Shown piece by piece: positions 25,246 to 36,835 of a stretch of DNA of 64,000 bases (its first letter is position 1; the number at the start of each line of letters is the position of its first letter). The position numbers and the translations under genes are program-made. The notes under the pieces were generated by a model. The model was given only the letters and a program-made list of their open reading frames with translations, was not told where the DNA came from and did no database searches. The DNA lies in assembly GCF_017498525.1 (NCBI RefSeq), contig NZ_CP071796.1, forward strand, positions 1,674,001 through 1,738,000, written 5' to 3'. The stretch comes from Ottowia testudinis (GTDB lineage Bacteria; Pseudomonadota; Gammaproteobacteria; Burkholderiales; Burkholderiaceae_C).

Positions 25246-26259
25246 ATGAAGTGCATTGAGATCCGCGAAGCCGGTGCGCCCGAGGTGCTGGTGCCCGCCG
25301 AGCGCGCCACGCCGGTGGCCGGCGCGGGTGAAGTGCTGATCCGCGTCAGCGCCTCGGGCGTCAACCGGCCTGACGTGCTGCAGCGCACCGGCCACTACCC
25401 GGTGCCGCCCGGCGCGTCGGATTTGCCGGGGCTGGAAGTGGCGGGTGTCATCGCATCCGGCGACACGGCGGCCATGGCCGAGGCGGGCTTCAAGGCCGGT
25501 GACCGCGTTTGCGCGCTGGTCGCCGGCGGCGGTTATGCCGAATACTGCGTGGCCCCTGTCGCGCAGTGCCTGCCGGTACCCAAGGGTTTGACGGATGTCG
25601 AAGCCGCGTCGCTGCCCGAAACCTTCTTCACCGTGTGGAGCAACGTGTTCGACCGCGGCCGCTTGCAAAAGGGCGAAACCCTGCTGGTGCAGGGCGGCAC
25701 CAGCGGCATCGGCGTGACGGCGATTCAAATGGCCAAGGCGGCGGGCGCGACCGTGATCGTGACGGCGGGTTCGGATGAAAAATGCGCCGCAGCGCTTGAG
25801 TTGGGCGCGGATCACGCTATCAATTACAAAGCAAGCGACTTTGCCGAGGAAGCCAGGAAGCTGACGGACGGCCGAGGCGTTGACGTCATCCTCGATATGG
25901 TGGCTGGCGACTACGTCAAGCGCGAGGTGGAGTGTCTGGCAGAGGGCGGACGCCTGGTCATCATCGCCGTGCAAGGCGGCACCCAGGCCGAGTTCAACGC
26001 TGGGCTGGTGCTGCGTCGGCGCCTGACGATCACCGGTTCGACACTGCGCCCCCGCCCGGTGGCGTTCAAGGGTGCTATTGCACAGGCGCTGAAAAGGGTC
26101 GTGTGGCCGTGGTTGGAAAGTGGTGACGTCAAGCCGGTGATCCACAGCGTGTTCGCGGCGACCGAAGCAGGTGACGGGCTGCCCAGCGGCGCCGCGCGTG
26201 CCCACTCGCTGATGCAAAGTGGCGATCACGTGGGCAAGATCGTGTTGACTTGGAGTTGA
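25246..26259 (+). CDS. NAD(P)H:quinone oxidoreductase, zinc-independent MDR family
   Basis: A 337-residue medium-chain dehydrogenase of the QOR/PIG3 type. The N-terminal GroES-like domain contains [20 protein letters not shown] and lacks catalytic zinc ligands. The Rossmann domain starts at [20 protein letters not shown], the AxxGxxG-like NADPH-binding loop, and continues with [20 protein letters not shown]. It reduces quinones or enones with NADPH in studied relatives; the natural substrate here is unknown. The ATG at 25246 is preferred over TTG at 25240. It ends two bases before tpiA, so the two are likely co-transcribed. Confidence 0.92.
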   Translation: MKCIEIREAGAPEVLVPAERATPVAGAGEVLIRVSASGVNRPDVLQRTGHYPVPPGASDLPGLEVAGVIASGDTAAMAEAGFKAGDRVCALVAGGGYAEYCVAPVAQCLPVPKGLTDVEAASLPETFFTVWSNVFDRGRLQKGETLLVQGGTSGIGVTAIQMAKAAGATVIVTAGSDEKCAAALELGADHAINYKASDFAEEARKLTDGRGVDVILDMVAGDYVKREVECLAEGGRLVIIAVQGGTQAEFNAGLVLRRRLTITGSTLRPRPVAFKGAIAQALKRVVWPWLESGDVKPVIHSVFAATEAGDGLPSGAARAHSLMQSGDHVGKIVLTWS

Positions 26260-26261
26260 GC

Positions 26262-27008
26262 ATGAACAAGCGCAAACTCATTGTTGGTAACTGGAAGATG
26301 AACGGCTCGTTGGCCGCCAACGAGTCGCTGGTGCGCGAGTTGCTCGCTGGCATCGGGCAACCCCGTTGCGAAGTGGCGGTCTGCCCACCGGGCATCTACC
26401 TCGCCCAGTTGCAGGCGCTGCTGGCGGGATCGCCCATCGAACTGGGCGTGCAGAACGTGTCGACGCACGAGGTCGGCGCCTTCACCGGCGACGTCTCGGC
26501 CGAGATGCTGAAGGACTTCGGTGTGCGCTACGCCATCGTCGGCCACAGCGAGCGGCGCCAGCATCAGGCCGAGAGCGACGTGCACGTGGCCATCAAGGCC
26601 AAGCGCGCGTTGGCTGCGGGCATCACGCCCATCGTCTGCGTCGGCGAAACGCTGCGCGAGCGCGAGGAGGGCATGACCGACTTCATCGTCAAGCGCCAGC
26701 TGGCGGCCGTGATCCACCTCAACGGCCATTGCAGCAGCGAGATCGTGGTCGCTTACGAGCCCGTTTGGGCCATCGGCACCGGCCAGACGGCTACCCCTGA
26801 GCAGGCACAGCAGGTGCACGCCGTGCTGCGCGCGCAACTCAAGGGTGTGACCGAACACGCGGATCGCGTGCGCATCCTGTACGGCGGCAGCATGAACGCG
26901 GCCAACGCGGCCGAACTGCTGGCGCAGCCGGACATCGATGGCGGCCTGATCGGCGGTGCCTCGCTCAAGGCTGCGGATTTTTTGAAGATTGTGGGCGCTG
27001 CCGCTTGA
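26262..27008 (+). CDS. tpiA: Triosephosphate isomerase
   Basis: A 248-residue TIM-barrel enzyme of glycolysis and gluconeogenesis. Catalytic residues are Asn/Lys in VGNWKMNGS, His in IVGHSERR and Glu in [13 protein letters not shown], followed by the phosphate-gripping loop 6 (VWAIGTG) and YGGSM. The ATG at 26262 is taken. The stop codon TGA lies inside a family B repeat (GCCGCTTGATGG), so the last residues (VGAAA) border repeat sequence. The order tpiA-secG-tRNA-Leu-nuo is standard for Burkholderiales. Confidence 0.98.
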   Translation: MNKRKLIVGNWKMNGSLAANESLVRELLAGIGQPRCEVAVCPPGIYLAQLQALLAGSPIELGVQNVSTHEVGAFTGDVSAEMLKDFGVRYAIVGHSERRQHQAESDVHVAIKAKRALAAGITPIVCVGETLREREEGMTDFIVKRQLAAVIHLNGHCSSEIVVAYEPVWAIGTGQTATPEQAQQVHAVLRAQLKGVTEHADRVRILYGGSMNAANAAELLAQPDIDGGLIGGASLKAADFLKIVGAAA

Positions 27009-27049
27009 TGGGCAAGCGCGAGCAGCTATAAATTTTGGAGTATTGAATG
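27003..27049 (-). repeat. Family B repeat spanning the tpiA stop and secG start
   Basis: GCTTGATGGGCAAGCGCGAG, then CAGCTATAAATTTTGGAG and TATTGAATG. The element contains the tpiA stop codon and, in its last 18 bases (27033-27050), a ribosome-binding site and start codon identical to those at 4608-4625. Confidence 0.8.
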
Positions 27050-27496
27050 AACGTCGTTTTGAATCTGGTGTTGGTGTTGCAGATGCTGTCTGCGCTGGCC
27101 ATGATTGGTTTGATCCTGGTGCAGCACGGCAAGGGCGCCGACATGGGTACCGCATTTGGCAGCGGCGCCTCGGGCAGCCTGTTTGGCGCCTCGGGCAGTG
27201 CGAATTTTCTTTCGCGCAGCACGGCCGTGCTGGCCACGATTTTTCTCGCCAGCACCCTGGCACTGGCCTACTTCGGCTTCAGCGTGCGCAGCGCGCCGGC
27301 CAGTACCGGCAGCGTATTGGATCGCGCGCCGATTTCGGCACCCGCCAGTGGCGCTTCTGCACCCGTGCCCGCGCCGGCCGGCGCCGCCGACGCGATCCCC
27401 TCGGGGGCTGCGGCAGTGCCCGCGCCAGCGGCTTCGGGCGTTGCAGTGCCGCGCGCGCCAGCCGCCAGTGGCGCAGCGCAAATCCCGACTCGGTAA
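27047..27496 (+). CDS. secG: Protein translocase subunit SecG
   Basis: A 149-residue SecYEG accessory subunit. Two helices (about residues 3-22 and 60-80) flank the conserved loop LVQHGKGADMGTAFGSGASG and LFGASGSANFLSR. The first 85 residues match the family; the last 60 form an Ala/Pro/Ser-rich low-complexity tail, commonly seen in Burkholderiales SecG. The GGAG six bases before the ATG is part of a dispersed repeat. Confidence 0.96.
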   Translation: MNVVLNLVLVLQMLSALAMIGLILVQHGKGADMGTAFGSGASGSLFGASGSANFLSRSTAVLATIFLASTLALAYFGFSVRSAPASTGSVLDRAPISAPASGASAPVPAPAGAADAIPSGAAAVPAPAASGVAVPRAPAASGAAQIPTR

Positions 27497-27628
27497 GCGC
27501 GCTGTCAGACAGCGCTGAAAACCGCTTGCATCCTCTGTAACGGGTGGTTTTCCGGGTAAACTCCTAGTTGCTTCGGCAATGCTTGCGCGTGATGCAGATT
27601 CATGCGGAAAACCGGGGCAACGACACAT

Positions 27629-27713
27629 GCCGTCGTGGTGAAATTGGTAGACACGCTATCTTGAGGGGGTAGTGGCGAAAGCTGTGCGAGTTCGAGTCTC
27701 GCCGACGGCACCA
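27629..27713 (+). tRNA. tRNA-Leu (anticodon GAG)
   Basis: An 85-base class II tRNA with encoded CCA (27711-27713). The acceptor stem GCCGTCG/CGACGGC is perfect, the anticodon stem CTATC/GGTAG encloses TTGAGGG with GAG at 27663-27665, a long variable arm follows, and the T-loop GTTCGAGTC is intact. It reads CUC and CUU. It lies between secG and nuoA, its usual place in Burkholderiales. Confidence 0.98.
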
Positions 27714-27767
27714 AGAATGCAAATGCCGGGAGCCAGCGTTGCTCTCGGCCGCAAGTAAAGACGCCCG

Positions 27768-28127
27768 ATGAATCTCGCCCAGTATCTTCCTGTTCTGCTT
27801 TTTATCCTGGTAGGGCTGGCTGTTGGGGCACTCTGTCTGGGCATGGGCGCCTTTCTCAAGCCCCACAAGCCGGATCCGGCCAAGAACTCGCCCTACGAAT
27901 GCGGGTTTGAAGCCTTCGAGGACGCGCGCATGAAGTTCGACGTGCGCTATTACCTCGTCGCTATCTTGTTCATCCTGTTTGATCTTGAGATTGCGTTCCT
28001 CTTTCCCTGGGCTGTGGCGCTTCGGGAAGTGGGTCTGACAGGCTTCGTGGCCGTGCTGATTTTTCTGGCCATCCTGGTGGTGGGATTCGTCTACGAGTGG
28101 AAAAAGGGCGCCCTCGACTGGGAGTAA
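27768..28127 (+). CDS. nuoA: NADH-quinone oxidoreductase subunit A
   Basis: A 119-residue membrane subunit of complex I with three helices (about residues 7-29, 64-84, 90-110). NPYECGFE-like [20 protein letters not shown] and [13 protein letters not shown] are the family signatures, including the conserved loop cysteine near the quinone site. It is the first of fourteen nuo genes, 54 bases after the tRNA, so the tRNA may be processed from the same transcript. Confidence 0.98.
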   Translation: MNLAQYLPVLLFILVGLAVGALCLGMGAFLKPHKPDPAKNSPYECGFEAFEDARMKFDVRYYLVAILFILFDLEIAFLFPWAVALREVGLTGFVAVLIFLAILVVGFVYEWKKGALDWE

Positions 28128-28164
28128 GGCCGCGCTCTTCGCCGTGGCGACAGGAATTTCACAC

Positions 28165-28644
28165 ATGAATGATCAGCTTCAGCAAAAGGGCTTTCTGCTC
28201 ACCGGCGTGGATGCGGCGGTGAACTGGGCCAAGACGGGCTCACTTTGGCCGGTGACCTTCGGTCTGGCCTGCTGCGCCGTGGAGATGATGCACGCCGCGG
28301 CCGCGCGCTATGACATCGCGCGCTTTGGCGCCGAGGTGTTTCGCGCCAGCCCACGCCAGTCCGACCTGATGATCGTGGCCGGAACGCTGTGCAACAAGAT
28401 GGCGCCCGCCCTGCGCAAGGTGTATGACCAGATGGCCGAGCCGCGCTGGGTGCTGTCGATGGGTTCTTGCGCCAATGGCGGCGGTTACTACCACTACAGC
28501 TATTCGGTCGTGCGTGGCTGCGACCGCATTGTGCCGGTCGATGTGTACGTGCCGGGCTGCCCGCCCACCGCGGAGGCGCTGCTCTACGGCATCATCCAAT
28601 TGCAGAACAAGGTGCGCCGCACCAACACGATCGCGCGAGTATGA
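28165..28644 (+). CDS. nuoB: NADH-quinone oxidoreductase subunit B
   Basis: A 159-residue peripheral subunit that binds cluster N2, the electron donor to quinone. The four ligands are Cys36 and Cys37 ([10 protein letters not shown]), Cys102 ([12 protein letters not shown]) and Cys132 ([14 protein letters not shown]). The ATG at 28165 with an AGGA site is preferred over a GTG at 28144. It overlaps nuoC by four bases. Confidence 0.98.
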   Translation: MNDQLQQKGFLLTGVDAAVNWAKTGSLWPVTFGLACCAVEMMHAAAARYDIARFGAEVFRASPRQSDLMIVAGTLCNKMAPALRKVYDQMAEPRWVLSMGSCANGGGYYHYSYSVVRGCDRIVPVDVYVPGCPPTAEALLYGIIQLQNKVRRTNTIARV

Positions 28645-29258
28645 GCATGGCCGACATTGCGATTTCTCCCGAGACTCTGCAAGGCGTCATTGGCAACGCG
28701 CTGGGCGCGCAGGCGCTGCGCGTCGACCTGACGCACGGCGAGGTAACGGCCACCGTGTCGCCCAAGCATTACCACATGGCCATGAAGGCGCTGCGCGATG
28801 CGCCGGGTTGCCAGTTCGAGCAGTTGATCGACCTGTGCGGCGTGGACTATTCCACCTATGGCGACGGGCGCTGGGAAGGCCCACGCTTCGCGGTCGTGTC
28901 GCACTTGCTGTCCGTCAGTCTCAACCAGCGCGTGCGCGTGCGGGTGTTTTGTGCCAACGACGACTTTCCGGTGGTGCCATCGGTGAACGATATCTGGAGT
29001 GGCGCCAACTGGTTCGAGCGCGAGGCATTTGATTTGTACGGCATCATTTTCGAAGGCCACACCGACTTGCGCCGCATCCTGACCGACTATGGTTTCATCG
29101 GTCACCCGTTTCGCAAGGACTTCCCGCTCTCCGGTCATGTCGAGATGCGCTACGACGCCGAGCGCCAGCGGGTGGTGTATGAACCGGTCTCGATCGAGCC
29201 GCGCGAGGTCACGCCGCGTGTGATCCGCGAAGACAACTATGGCGGCGGTTTGCACTGA
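28641..29258 (+). CDS. nuoC: NADH-quinone oxidoreductase subunit C
   Basis: A 205-residue peripheral-arm subunit, separate from NuoD here rather than fused as in E. coli. The 30-kDa subunit signature [40 protein letters not shown] is complete. The ATG at 28641 overlaps the nuoB stop; an ATG at 28647 is an alternative. It ends two bases before nuoD. Confidence 0.97.
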   Translation: MSMADIAISPETLQGVIGNALGAQALRVDLTHGEVTATVSPKHYHMAMKALRDAPGCQFEQLIDLCGVDYSTYGDGRWEGPRFAVVSHLLSVSLNQRVRVRVFCANDDFPVVPSVNDIWSGANWFEREAFDLYGIIFEGHTDLRRILTDYGFIGHPFRKDFPLSGHVEMRYDAERQRVVYEPVSIEPREVTPRVIREDNYGGGLH

Positions 29259-29259
29259 C

Positions 29260-30513
29260 ATGGCCGAAATCAAGAACTACACCCTCAACTTCGGTCCCCA
29301 GCACCCGGCCGCGCATGGGGTGCTGCGCCTGGTGCTCGAGCTCGATGGCGAGGTCGTGCAGCGTGCCGACCCGCACATCGGCCTGCTGCACCGCGCCACC
29401 GAAAAGTTGGCCGAGCACAAGACTTATCTGCAGTCCCTGCCGTACATGGACCGGCTCGACTACTGCTCGATGATGTGCAACGAGCACGCCTATTGTCTGG
29501 CGATAGAGAAGCTCGCCGGCATCGAGGTGCCGCTGCGCGCGCAGTACATCCGCGTGATGTTCGCCGAGATCACGCGCATCATGAACCACCTGATGTGGTT
29601 GGGCTCGCACGGCAACGACTGCGGCTCGTCGACCATGCTGATCTACACGTTCCGCGAGCGTGAAGACCTGTTCGATATGTACGAGGCGGTGTCGGGCGCG
29701 CGCATGCACGCGGCGTATTTCCGGCCCGGCGGCGTCTATCGCGACCTGCCGGACACCATGCCGCAGTACCGCCCCAACAAGATCCGCAACGCCAAGGCGA
29801 TGGACGCCTTGAACGCCAACCGGCAGGGCTCTTTGCTTGACTTCATCGAGGACTTCACGCACCGCTTTCCGGGTCTGATCGACGAGTATGAAACCCTGCT
29901 CACCGACAACCGCATCTGGAAGCAGCGCACGGTCGGCATCGGCGTGATGGCGCCGGAGCGCGCGCTCAACCTTGGGCTCACGGGCCCCATGCTGCGTGGC
30001 TCGGGCATCGCTTGGGATTTGCGCAAGAAGCAGCCCTACGACGTGTACGAGCGCATGGATTTCGATATTCCCGTGGGCAAGACGGGCGACAGCTACGACC
30101 GCTACCTGGTGCGGGTAAATGAAATGCGCCAGTCCAACCGCATCATCCAGCAGTGCGTGGCATGGCTGCGCGCCAATCCTGGCCCGGTGATCACCGACAA
30201 CCACAAGGTCGCGCCGCCTTCGCGTGAGGCGATGAAGACCAACATGGAAGCGCTGATCCATCACTTCAAGCTTTTCACCGAAGGCATGCACGTGCCCGAA
30301 GGCGAGGCGTATGCCGCCGTCGAGCACCCCAAGGGCGAGTTCGGCATCTACATGGTGAGTGACGGCGCCAACAAGCCCTATCGCATGAAAATCCGGCCCC
30401 CGGGCTTTGTGCATCTGTCGGCGCTGGATGAACTGGTCAGGGGCCACATGCTGGCTGATGCGGTGGCCATCATCGGCACACTGGATATCGTGTTTGGAGA
30501 AATCGATCGATGA
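29260..30513 (+). CDS. nuoD: NADH-quinone oxidoreductase subunit D
   Basis: A 417-residue 49-kDa subunit that forms the quinone-binding pocket with NuoB and Nuo[21 protein letters not shown] contains the conserved His of the quinone loop, and [20 protein letters not shown] carries the conserved Tyr. The last residues [10 protein letters not shown] match the family C-terminus. The start at 29260 gives [16 protein letters not shown]. It overlaps nuoE by four bases. Confidence 0.98.
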   Translation: MAEIKNYTLNFGPQHPAAHGVLRLVLELDGEVVQRADPHIGLLHRATEKLAEHKTYLQSLPYMDRLDYCSMMCNEHAYCLAIEKLAGIEVPLRAQYIRVMFAEITRIMNHLMWLGSHGNDCGSSTMLIYTFREREDLFDMYEAVSGARMHAAYFRPGGVYRDLPDTMPQYRPNKIRNAKAMDALNANRQGSLLDFIEDFTHRFPGLIDEYETLLTDNRIWKQRTVGIGVMAPERALNLGLTGPMLRGSGIAWDLRKKQPYDVYERMDFDIPVGKTGDSYDRYLVRVNEMRQSNRIIQQCVAWLRANPGPVITDNHKVAPPSREAMKTNMEALIHHFKLFTEGMHVPEGEAYAAVEHPKGEFGIYMVSDGANKPYRMKIRPPGFVHLSALDELVRGHMLADAVAIIGTLDIVFGEIDR

Positions 30514-31028
30514 GCACTGCCATCGCATCCCCCGCGGTGACGCCGCTGAGCGACGCCACGCGCGAGCGCTTTGCGCGCGAGGTGGCCAAGTACCCTGCGG
30601 ATCAGGCGCAGTCTGCCGTCATGGCCTGCCTGTCCATCGTGCAGCAGGAGCAAGGCTGGGTCAGTCCCGCGAGCGAACAGGCCGTGGCCGACTATCTGGG
30701 CATGCCGGCCATGGCCGTGCACGAGGTCACCACCTTCTACAACATGTACAACCAGAAGCCGGTGGGTCGCTTCAAGTTGAACGTGTGCACCAACGCCCCC
30801 TGCATGTTTGCCGGCGGCCCCGAGGCGCTCCAGCATCTGTGCGACAAGCTGGGCGTGCAGCCGTATGGCACCACGGCCGATGGCCAATTCACCGTGCAGC
30901 CTTGCGAATGCCTGGGTGCCTGTGGCGATGCGCCGGTGATGCTGGTGAACGATCGCCACATGTGCAGTTTCATGTCGAACGACAAGCTCGACCAACTCGT
31001 CGATGGCCTGCGGCACGCGGAGGATTGA
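30510..31028 (+). CDS. nuoE: NADH-quinone oxidoreductase subunit E
   Basis: A 172-residue 24-kDa subunit with a thioredoxin-like fold holding the [2Fe-2S] cluster N1a. The four ligands are in [11 protein letters not shown] (two Cys, five residues apart) and [14 protein letters not shown] (two Cys, four residues apart). A further Cys close by (PCEC) is also usual. It acts with NuoF and NuoG in the NADH-oxidising module. Confidence 0.97.
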   Translation: MSTAIASPAVTPLSDATRERFAREVAKYPADQAQSAVMACLSIVQQEQGWVSPASEQAVADYLGMPAMAVHEVTTFYNMYNQKPVGRFKLNVCTNAPCMFAGGPEALQHLCDKLGVQPYGTTADGQFTVQPCECLGACGDAPVMLVNDRHMCSFMSNDKLDQLVDGLRHAED

Positions 31029-31032
31029 CGCC

Positions 31033-32415
31033 ATGACACGTGTGCAGGACATCCTCTCGCAGTTCCAGGCCAAGGGCGTGGAAACCTGCTTCCACGGCCG
31101 CCACATCGATCCGCAGATCTACGCCGGCCTGAATGGCGGCAACTGGGGGCTGAAGGACTACGAAGCGCGCGGCGGCTATCAGGCGCTGCGCAAGGTACTC
31201 GGCCAGGATGGCGGCCCTGGCATGACCCAGGACGAGGTCATCGCCGAGTTGAAAGCCTCCTCGTTGCGCGGCCGGGGTGGCGCCGGCTTTCCGACGGGTT
31301 TGAAGTGGAGCTTCATGCCCCGCAATTTTCCGGGCCAGAAGTATCTGGTCTGCAACTCGGATGAGGGTGAGCCGGGCACGTTCAAGGACCGCGACATCCT
31401 GATGTACAACCCGCACGCGGTGATTGAAGGCATGGCCATCGCCGCCTACGCCATGGGCGCCAGCGTGGGCTACAACTACATCCACGGCGAGATTTTCCAG
31501 GTCTACGAGCGCTTTGAGGCGGCCATCGATCAGGCACGCGCGGCTGGCTATCTGGGCGATGGCGTCATGGGCAGCGGCTTCAACTTCCAACTGCATGCGC
31601 ACCACGGTTTCGGTGCCTACATCTGCGGCGAGGAAACCGCGCTGCTTGAATCACTGGAAGGCAAGAAGGGCCAACCGCGCTTCAAGCCGCCATTTCCCGC
31701 CAGCTTTGGCTTGTACGGCAAGCCGACCACGATCAACAACACCGAAACATTCGCGGCGACCCCTTGGATCATTCGCCACGGCGGCCCGGCGTATCTGGAG
31801 TGCGGCAAGCCGAACAACGGCGGCACCAAGATTTTCTCGATTCAGGGCGACGTCGAGCGCCCCGGCAATTACGAAATCCCGATGGGAACGCCTTTCGCCA
31901 AGCTGCTCGAGCTGGCGGGTGGTGTGCGCGGCGGCAAGACGCTCAAGGCTGTGATTCCTGGCGGCTCATCGTCACCGGTGCTGCCCGCCGAGATCATCAT
32001 GCAGTGCACGATGGACTACGACTCCATCGCCAAAGCGGGTTCCATGCTGGGCTCTGGCGCGGTGATGGTCATGGACGATTCCCGCGACATGGTGCAAACG
32101 CTGGCGCGCCTGTCGTACTTCTACATGCACGAATCCTGCGGTCAGTGCACGCCGTGCCGCGAAGGCACGGGCTGGTTGTGGCGCATGGTGGATCGGATCC
32201 AGCACGGGCAGGGCCGCCCCGAGGACATGGACAAGCTTGACAGCGTAGCCGAAAACATCATGGGCCGCACCATCTGCGCGCTGGGTGACGCGGCGGCCAT
32301 GCCGGTGCGCGCCATGCTCAAGCACTATCGGCACGAGTTTGCGGCCAAGATCGACGCCGCGCAAAAGCAGGGCGGTCTGAAGCGAATCGAATCGGACGAA
32401 CAAGCCCATGGTTGA
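31033..32415 (+). CDS. nuoF: NADH-quinone oxidoreductase subunit F
   Basis: A 460-residue 51-kDa subunit binding NADH, FMN and cluster N3. [17 protein letters not shown] is the glycine-rich NADH/FMN loop, [17 protein letters not shown] contributes to FMN binding, and [15 protein letters not shown] plus a later Cys ([10 protein letters not shown]) ligate the [4Fe-4S] cluster. The ATG at 31033 is chosen over an upstream GTG in the nuoE tail. It overlaps nuoG by eight bases. Confidence 0.98.
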   Translation: MTRVQDILSQFQAKGVETCFHGRHIDPQIYAGLNGGNWGLKDYEARGGYQALRKVLGQDGGPGMTQDEVIAELKASSLRGRGGAGFPTGLKWSFMPRNFPGQKYLVCNSDEGEPGTFKDRDILMYNPHAVIEGMAIAAYAMGASVGYNYIHGEIFQVYERFEAAIDQARAAGYLGDGVMGSGFNFQLHAHHGFGAYICGEETALLESLEGKKGQPRFKPPFPASFGLYGKPTTINNTETFAATPWIIRHGGPAYLECGKPNNGGTKIFSIQGDVERPGNYEIPMGTPFAKLLELAGGVRGGKTLKAVIPGGSSSPVLPAEIIMQCTMDYDSIAKAGSMLGSGAVMVMDDSRDMVQTLARLSYFYMHESCGQCTPCREGTGWLWRMVDRIQHGQGRPEDMDKLDSVAENIMGRTICALGDAAAMPVRAMLKHYRHEFAAKIDAAQKQGGLKRIESDEQAHG

Positions 32416-34525
32416 AATCGAAATCGACGGCAAGAAGGTTGAGGTGCCCGAGGGCAGCATGGTGATGCATGCGGCCGACAAGGCAGGCACCTACATACCC
32501 CATTTCTGCTACCACAAGAAGCTCTCCATCGCCGCCAACTGCCGCATGTGCTTGGTCGATGTCGAGAAGGCGCCCAAGGCGGTGCCCGCGTGTGCCACGC
32601 CGGTGACGCAGGGCATGATCGTGCGCACCCAAAGCGAGAAGGCCATCAAGGCGCAGCAGTCCGTGATGGAGTTCCTGCTCATCAACCACCCGCTCGACTG
32701 CCCCATTTGCGATCAAGGCGGCGAATGCCAATTGCAGGATTTGGCCGTCGGCTACGGCAGGTCTGGCTCGCGCTACGAGGAAGAAAAGCGCGTGGTGTTC
32801 CACAAGGACGTGGGACCGCTGATCTCCATGGAGGAGATGAGCCGCTGCATCCACTGCACCCGCTGCGTTCGCTTCGGGCAGGAGATCGCCGGTGTCATGG
32901 AACTGGGCATGTCCAACCGGGGCGAGCATGCCGAGATCGAGACTTTCCTTGGCCAATCGGTGGATTCCGAGCTGTCGGGCAACATGATCGACATTTGTCC
33001 TGTGGGTGCGTTGACGAGCAAACCCTTCCGCTACAGCGCCCGCACCTGGGAGCTGTCGCGCCGCAAGAGCATCAGCCCGCACGATTCAACGGGGGCCAAT
33101 CTGATCGTCCAGGTCAAGAATAACAAAGTCATGCGGGTGGTGCCGCTGGAAAACGAAGCCGTCAACGAATGTTGGATCGCCGATCGGGACCGGTTTTCGT
33201 ACGAGGCGCTCAATGGCGATCAGCGCCTGACCAAACCCATGCTCAAGCAGGGCGGCGAATGGACTGAAGTCGATTGGCAGACTGCGTTGGAATATGTTGC
33301 CAACGGACTGAACCAGGTCAGGTCACAGCATGGCGCGGCCAGCATCGGCGCGCTGGTCAGCCCGCACAGCACGGTAGAAGAGTTGCATTTGGCGTCGTCG
33401 CTGGTGCGTGGCCTGGGCAGCCAAAACATCGATCATCGCCTGCGCCACCTGGACTTCGCGCCAGCAGAGGGTGTGCGCTGGCTTGGTATGCCGATCGCTG
33501 CCTTGTCCGAGCTGAACTCCGTGTTGGTCGTGGGCTCCAATTTGCGCAAGGATCATCCCTTGTTTGCACAGAGAATTCGGCAGGCAGCGCGCGCTGGATG
33601 TGCGGTAAACGCTATTACTTCAGAAGCATTGCTGGCCGATCCTGAGGCTTGGGCGATGCCGTTGCACGCCTCCGCGGTCGCCGAGCCTGGCGCGTGGGCC
33701 AAGGCATTGGCCAACCTCGCCGCAGCCATCGCGGCCGAAAAGGGCCATGGGGGAGCACCACAAGCGGGCGAGGTCACGGATGTTGCCCAAGCAATGGCCA
33801 AGGCGCTGCTGTTGGGCGATCGCAAGGCGGTGCTGCTGGGCAATGCCGCGGCGCACCATCCTGATGCGTCCACGCTGCTGGCGCTGTGCCAGTGGATCGG
33901 CGAGCAGACCGGCGCCACCGTGGGTTTCTTGACCGAGGCTGCCAACACCGTGGGTGCGCAGATTGTCAACGCCCTGCCGGGCCCGGGTGGCCAGAATGCG
34001 GGCCAAATGCTGTCTGGTGGTCTCCGGGCCGCGCTATTGCTGAATTGCGAGCCGGGCGCGGATTCGGTAGCCGCAGATCTGAGCAGGTGCGAGATGGTGG
34101 TGACGCTCAGCCCCTTCAAGGCCAACATGGACATCAGCGACGTGCTGTTGCCCGTCGCGCCTTTCACTGAAACGTCGGGTACGTTTGTCAACGCCGAAGG
34201 CCGCGTGCAGAGTTTTCACGCCGTGGTGCGGCCCCTGGGCGACACGCGCCCGGGCTGGAAGGTGCTGCGCGTGCTGGGCGATTTGCTCGGCCTGGCACAA
34301 CCGCGCCACGAAACGTCGCTGGACGTGCTCGCGCAGGCCTTGGGCGCAGGTACGACGGATCGCGTGGACGAATGTCGCTTGAGTAACCGTACCGCGGTGG
34401 AGGTGATGGTGCGTCAGCATGATGTGGTGCTGCCGAGCGTTGGCATTTACCAGCTTGACAGCATCGTGCGGCGCGCCCCGTCGCTTCAACTTACCGCCGA
34501 TGCGCGTGGAGGAGCGTCCGCATGA
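32408..34525 (+). CDS. nuoG: NADH-quinone oxidoreductase subunit G
   Basis: A 705-residue subunit with several Fe-S clusters. The N-terminal ferredoxin domain has [20 protein letters not shown] and ACATPV for [2Fe-2S]; a His-Cys motif [18 protein letters not shown] and the [32 protein letters not shown] motifs bind the [4Fe-4S] clusters. A molybdopterin-oxidoreductase-like domain without cofactor follows (about residue 220 onward). The length is about 70 residues shorter than typical and the C-terminal part is divergent, as often seen. Confidence 0.97.
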   Translation: MVEIEIDGKKVEVPEGSMVMHAADKAGTYIPHFCYHKKLSIAANCRMCLVDVEKAPKAVPACATPVTQGMIVRTQSEKAIKAQQSVMEFLLINHPLDCPICDQGGECQLQDLAVGYGRSGSRYEEEKRVVFHKDVGPLISMEEMSRCIHCTRCVRFGQEIAGVMELGMSNRGEHAEIETFLGQSVDSELSGNMIDICPVGALTSKPFRYSARTWELSRRKSISPHDSTGANLIVQVKNNKVMRVVPLENEAVNECWIADRDRFSYEALNGDQRLTKPMLKQGGEWTEVDWQTALEYVANGLNQVRSQHGAASIGALVSPHSTVEELHLASSLVRGLGSQNIDHRLRHLDFAPAEGVRWLGMPIAALSELNSVLVVGSNLRKDHPLFAQRIRQAARAGCAVNAITSEALLADPEAWAMPLHASAVAEPGAWAKALANLAAAIAAEKGHGGAPQAGEVTDVAQAMAKALLLGDRKAVLLGNAAAHHPDASTLLALCQWIGEQTGATVGFLTEAANTVGAQIVNALPGPGGQNAGQMLSGGLRAALLLNCEPGADSVAADLSRCEMVVTLSPFKANMDISDVLLPVAPFTETSGTFVNAEGRVQSFHAVVRPLGDTRPGWKVLRVLGDLLGLAQPRHETSLDVLAQALGAGTTDRVDECRLSNRTAVEVMVRQHDVVLPSVGIYQLDSIVRRAPSLQLTADARGGASA

Positions 34526-35604
34526 TTGACGCTTTTTACAACGGCGGTCTGCACCTGTTCAGCGGGGGATGGTGGACTGGCGTGACCTGGCCCGTCGTCT
34601 GGAACCTGATCAAGATCGTCGTCGTGCTGTTGCCGCTGATGGGCGCGGTGGCTTACCTCACGTTGTGGGAACGCAAGCTGCTGGGCTTCATGCAGGTGCG
34701 ACACGGACCCAACCGAACGGGGCCCTGGGGCTTGCTGCAGCCCATTGCCGATGCCGTGAAGCTGCTGACGAAGGAAATCATTCGCCCGACGGCGGCGTCC
34801 AAGGGCTTGTTCTTTCTGGGGCCGTTGATGGCCATCATGCCAGCCTTGGCGGCTTGGGTGGTGATTCCCTTCGGCCCCGACATGGCGCTTGCCAACGTCA
34901 ATGCCGGTTTGCTGTTGGTCATGGCGATCACCTCCATCGAGGTGTACGGCGTCATCATTGCCGGCTGGGCATCGAACTCCAAGTATGCGTTTTTGGGTGC
35001 GTTGCGCGCGTCGGCGCAGATGGTGAGTTACGAAATCGCCATGGGCTTTTGCTTCTTGGTGGTGTTGATGGTTTCTGGCAGCATGAACATGACCGATATC
35101 GTCATGGGTCAGTCCAAGGGGGTGGCTTTCGGGGGTGTGTTCGCGGAAACGTTCGTGGCTTGGAACTGGCTGCCGTTGCTTCCGATCTTCGTCGTTTATC
35201 TGATCTCCGGCGTGGCCGAAACCAACCGCCATCCCTTCGATGTGGTCGAGGGTGAGGCGGAGATCGTCGCAGGGCACATGGTCGAGTATTCCGGCATGGG
35301 CTTTGCAACTTTCTTTCTGGCCGAGTACGCCAGCATGTGGCTGGTGTCCATCCTGGCGGTCATCATGTTCCTGGGGGGCTGGCTGCCGCCGTTTGCCTTC
35401 CTTGACTTCATACCCGGTTGGATCTGGCTGGGCATCAAGACCTTCGTCGTGGTGTCGATGTTCATCTGGATTCGCGCCACTTTCCCACGCTTTCGCTACG
35501 ACCAGATCATGCGTCTGGGCTGGAAGATATTCATCCCGGTCACGCTGGTCTGGCTGATCGTCGTGGGCATCTGGATGCACAGCCCATGGAACATCTGGCA
35601 TTGA
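34522..35604 (+). CDS. nuoH: NADH-quinone oxidoreductase subunit H
   Basis: A 360-residue eight-helix subunit joining the membrane and peripheral arms and forming part of the quinone tunnel. The signatures [36 protein letters not shown] and [20 protein letters not shown] (charged residues of the E-channel) are intact. It overlaps nuoG by four bases. Confidence 0.98.
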   Translation: MIDAFYNGGLHLFSGGWWTGVTWPVVWNLIKIVVVLLPLMGAVAYLTLWERKLLGFMQVRHGPNRTGPWGLLQPIADAVKLLTKEIIRPTAASKGLFFLGPLMAIMPALAAWVVIPFGPDMALANVNAGLLLVMAITSIEVYGVIIAGWASNSKYAFLGALRASAQMVSYEIAMGFCFLVVLMVSGSMNMTDIVMGQSKGVAFGGVFAETFVAWNWLPLLPIFVVYLISGVAETNRHPFDVVEGEAEIVAGHMVEYSGMGFATFFLAEYASMWLVSILAVIMFLGGWLPPFAFLDFIPGWIWLGIKTFVVVSMFIWIRATFPRFRYDQIMRLGWKIFIPVTLVWLIVVGIWMHSPWNIWH

Positions 35605-35620
35605 CATCGCAGGACTCGTC

Positions 35621-36130
35621 ATGGCTTCCGTAGCTGCTTCACCTTTTTCGATCCGCGACTTCTTCAAGAGCTTCATGCTTTTGGAGTTGCTCAAGGGCAT
35701 GGCGCTGACCGGGCGCTACGCGTTCAGCCGCAAGGTCACGGTTCAGTTTCCCGAGGAAAAAACGCCGCTGTCGCCGCGGTTTAGGGGTCTGCACGCGCTG
35801 CGTCGCTATGAAAACGGCGAGGAGCGGTGCATTGCATGCAAACTGTGCGAGGCGGTCTGCCCAGCTGTCGCCATCACCATCGAGGCCGGCGAGCGCGCTG
35901 ACGGCTCACGTCGAACGACGCGGTACGACATTGACCTGACGAAGTGCATCTTCTGCGGCTTTTGTGAGGAAAGCTGCCCCGTCGACTCTATCGTCGAGAC
36001 GCCGATTTTGGAATACCACGGAGAGAAGCGAGGAGACCTGTACTTCACCAAGGACATGCTGCTGGCCGTGGGTGACCGCTATGAGCCCGAGATCGCCGCT
36101 GCCAAGGCGGCGGACGCCAAATACCGCTGA
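35621..36130 (+). CDS. nuoI: NADH-quinone oxidoreductase subunit I
   Basis: A 169-residue ferredoxin-like subunit with two [4Fe-4S] clusters (N6a, N6b). The motifs [16 protein letters not shown] and [16 protein letters not shown] provide eight cysteines in the C-x2-C-x2-C-x3-C pattern. The amphipathic N-terminus anchors it next to NuoH and NuoB. Confidence 0.98.
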   Translation: MASVAASPFSIRDFFKSFMLLELLKGMALTGRYAFSRKVTVQFPEEKTPLSPRFRGLHALRRYENGEERCIACKLCEAVCPAVAITIEAGERADGSRRTTRYDIDLTKCIFCGFCEESCPVDSIVETPILEYHGEKRGDLYFTKDMLLAVGDRYEPEIAAAKAADAKYR

Positions 36131-36163
36131 ACAAGCCGGCCGCGCTACCAACCGATCACACCC

Positions 36164-36835
36164 ATGGACGTCAAGACTGGCTTTTTTTATATGTTTGCCC
36201 TGGTGATGCTGTTTTCGGCATTCAGGGTCATCACCGCGCGCAACCCGGTGCACGCGGTGCTTTTTCTCATGCTCACTTTCTCCCAGGCGGCCGGCGTCTG
36301 GCTGCTGCTGAAGGCCGAGTTCCTGGCCATCGCGCTGGTGTTGGTGTACTTGGGCGCCGTGATGGTGCTGTTTCTGTTCGTCGTGATGATGCTGGACATT
36401 CACATCGACAGTTTGCGCCAGGGGTTCTGGCGGCATTTACCGCTGGCGCTGGGTATTGGTGGTCTGATCTCGCTTGAAATGGCCATGGTGCTGTTCGGCG
36501 GCTTCCGAACAGGTGATGCGCCGGTGGTGCCCGAGACGGTAGCCAACGCGGCTGGCCAGGTGGTGCAGTATTCGAACACCAAGGCACTGGGAACGCTGCT
36601 TTATACCCACTACCTCTATCCGATTGAAATCGCGGCGGTGCTGCTGCTGATCGCGATGGTCACGGCGATCGCGTTGACGCTGCGCGAGCGCAAGGACAGC
36701 AAGAAGATCGATCCATCCATGCAGGTACGGGTCAGGGCAAGTGATCGCCTTGAGTTGATCAAACTGGCACCGACTCAGGCGCCGCAACCGGTCGAGCCCG
36801 AGGCCGAAGCGACCACCGAGGAGCCTAAGAAATGA
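36164..36835 (+). CDS. nuoJ: NADH-quinone oxidoreductase subunit J
   Basis: A 223-residue membrane subunit with five helices. The [20 protein letters not shown] and [20 protein letters not shown] segments are typical; the latter is the pi-bulge helix involved in coupling. A charged tail ([20 protein letters not shown], then a Glu/Pro-rich end) is longer than in E. coli. It overlaps nuoK by four bases. Confidence 0.97.
   Translation: MDVKTGFFYMFALVMLFSAFRVITARNPVHAVLFLMLTFSQAAGVWLLLKAEFLAIALVLVYLGAVMVLFLFVVMMLDIHIDSLRQGFWRHLPLALGIGGLISLEMAMVLFGGFRTGDAPVVPETVANAAGQVVQYSNTKALGTLLYTHYLYPIEIAAVLLLIAMVTAIALTLRERKDSKKIDPSMQVRVRASDRLELIKLAPTQAPQPVEPEAEATTEEPKK

Noticed and set aside
25805..25840. 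GCTATCAATTACAAAG in the quinone oxidoreductase gene, similar to the repeat B core
   Set aside because: It encodes GADHAINYK, a motif common to this dehydrogenase family, so the similarity is explained by the protein and no stem is present.
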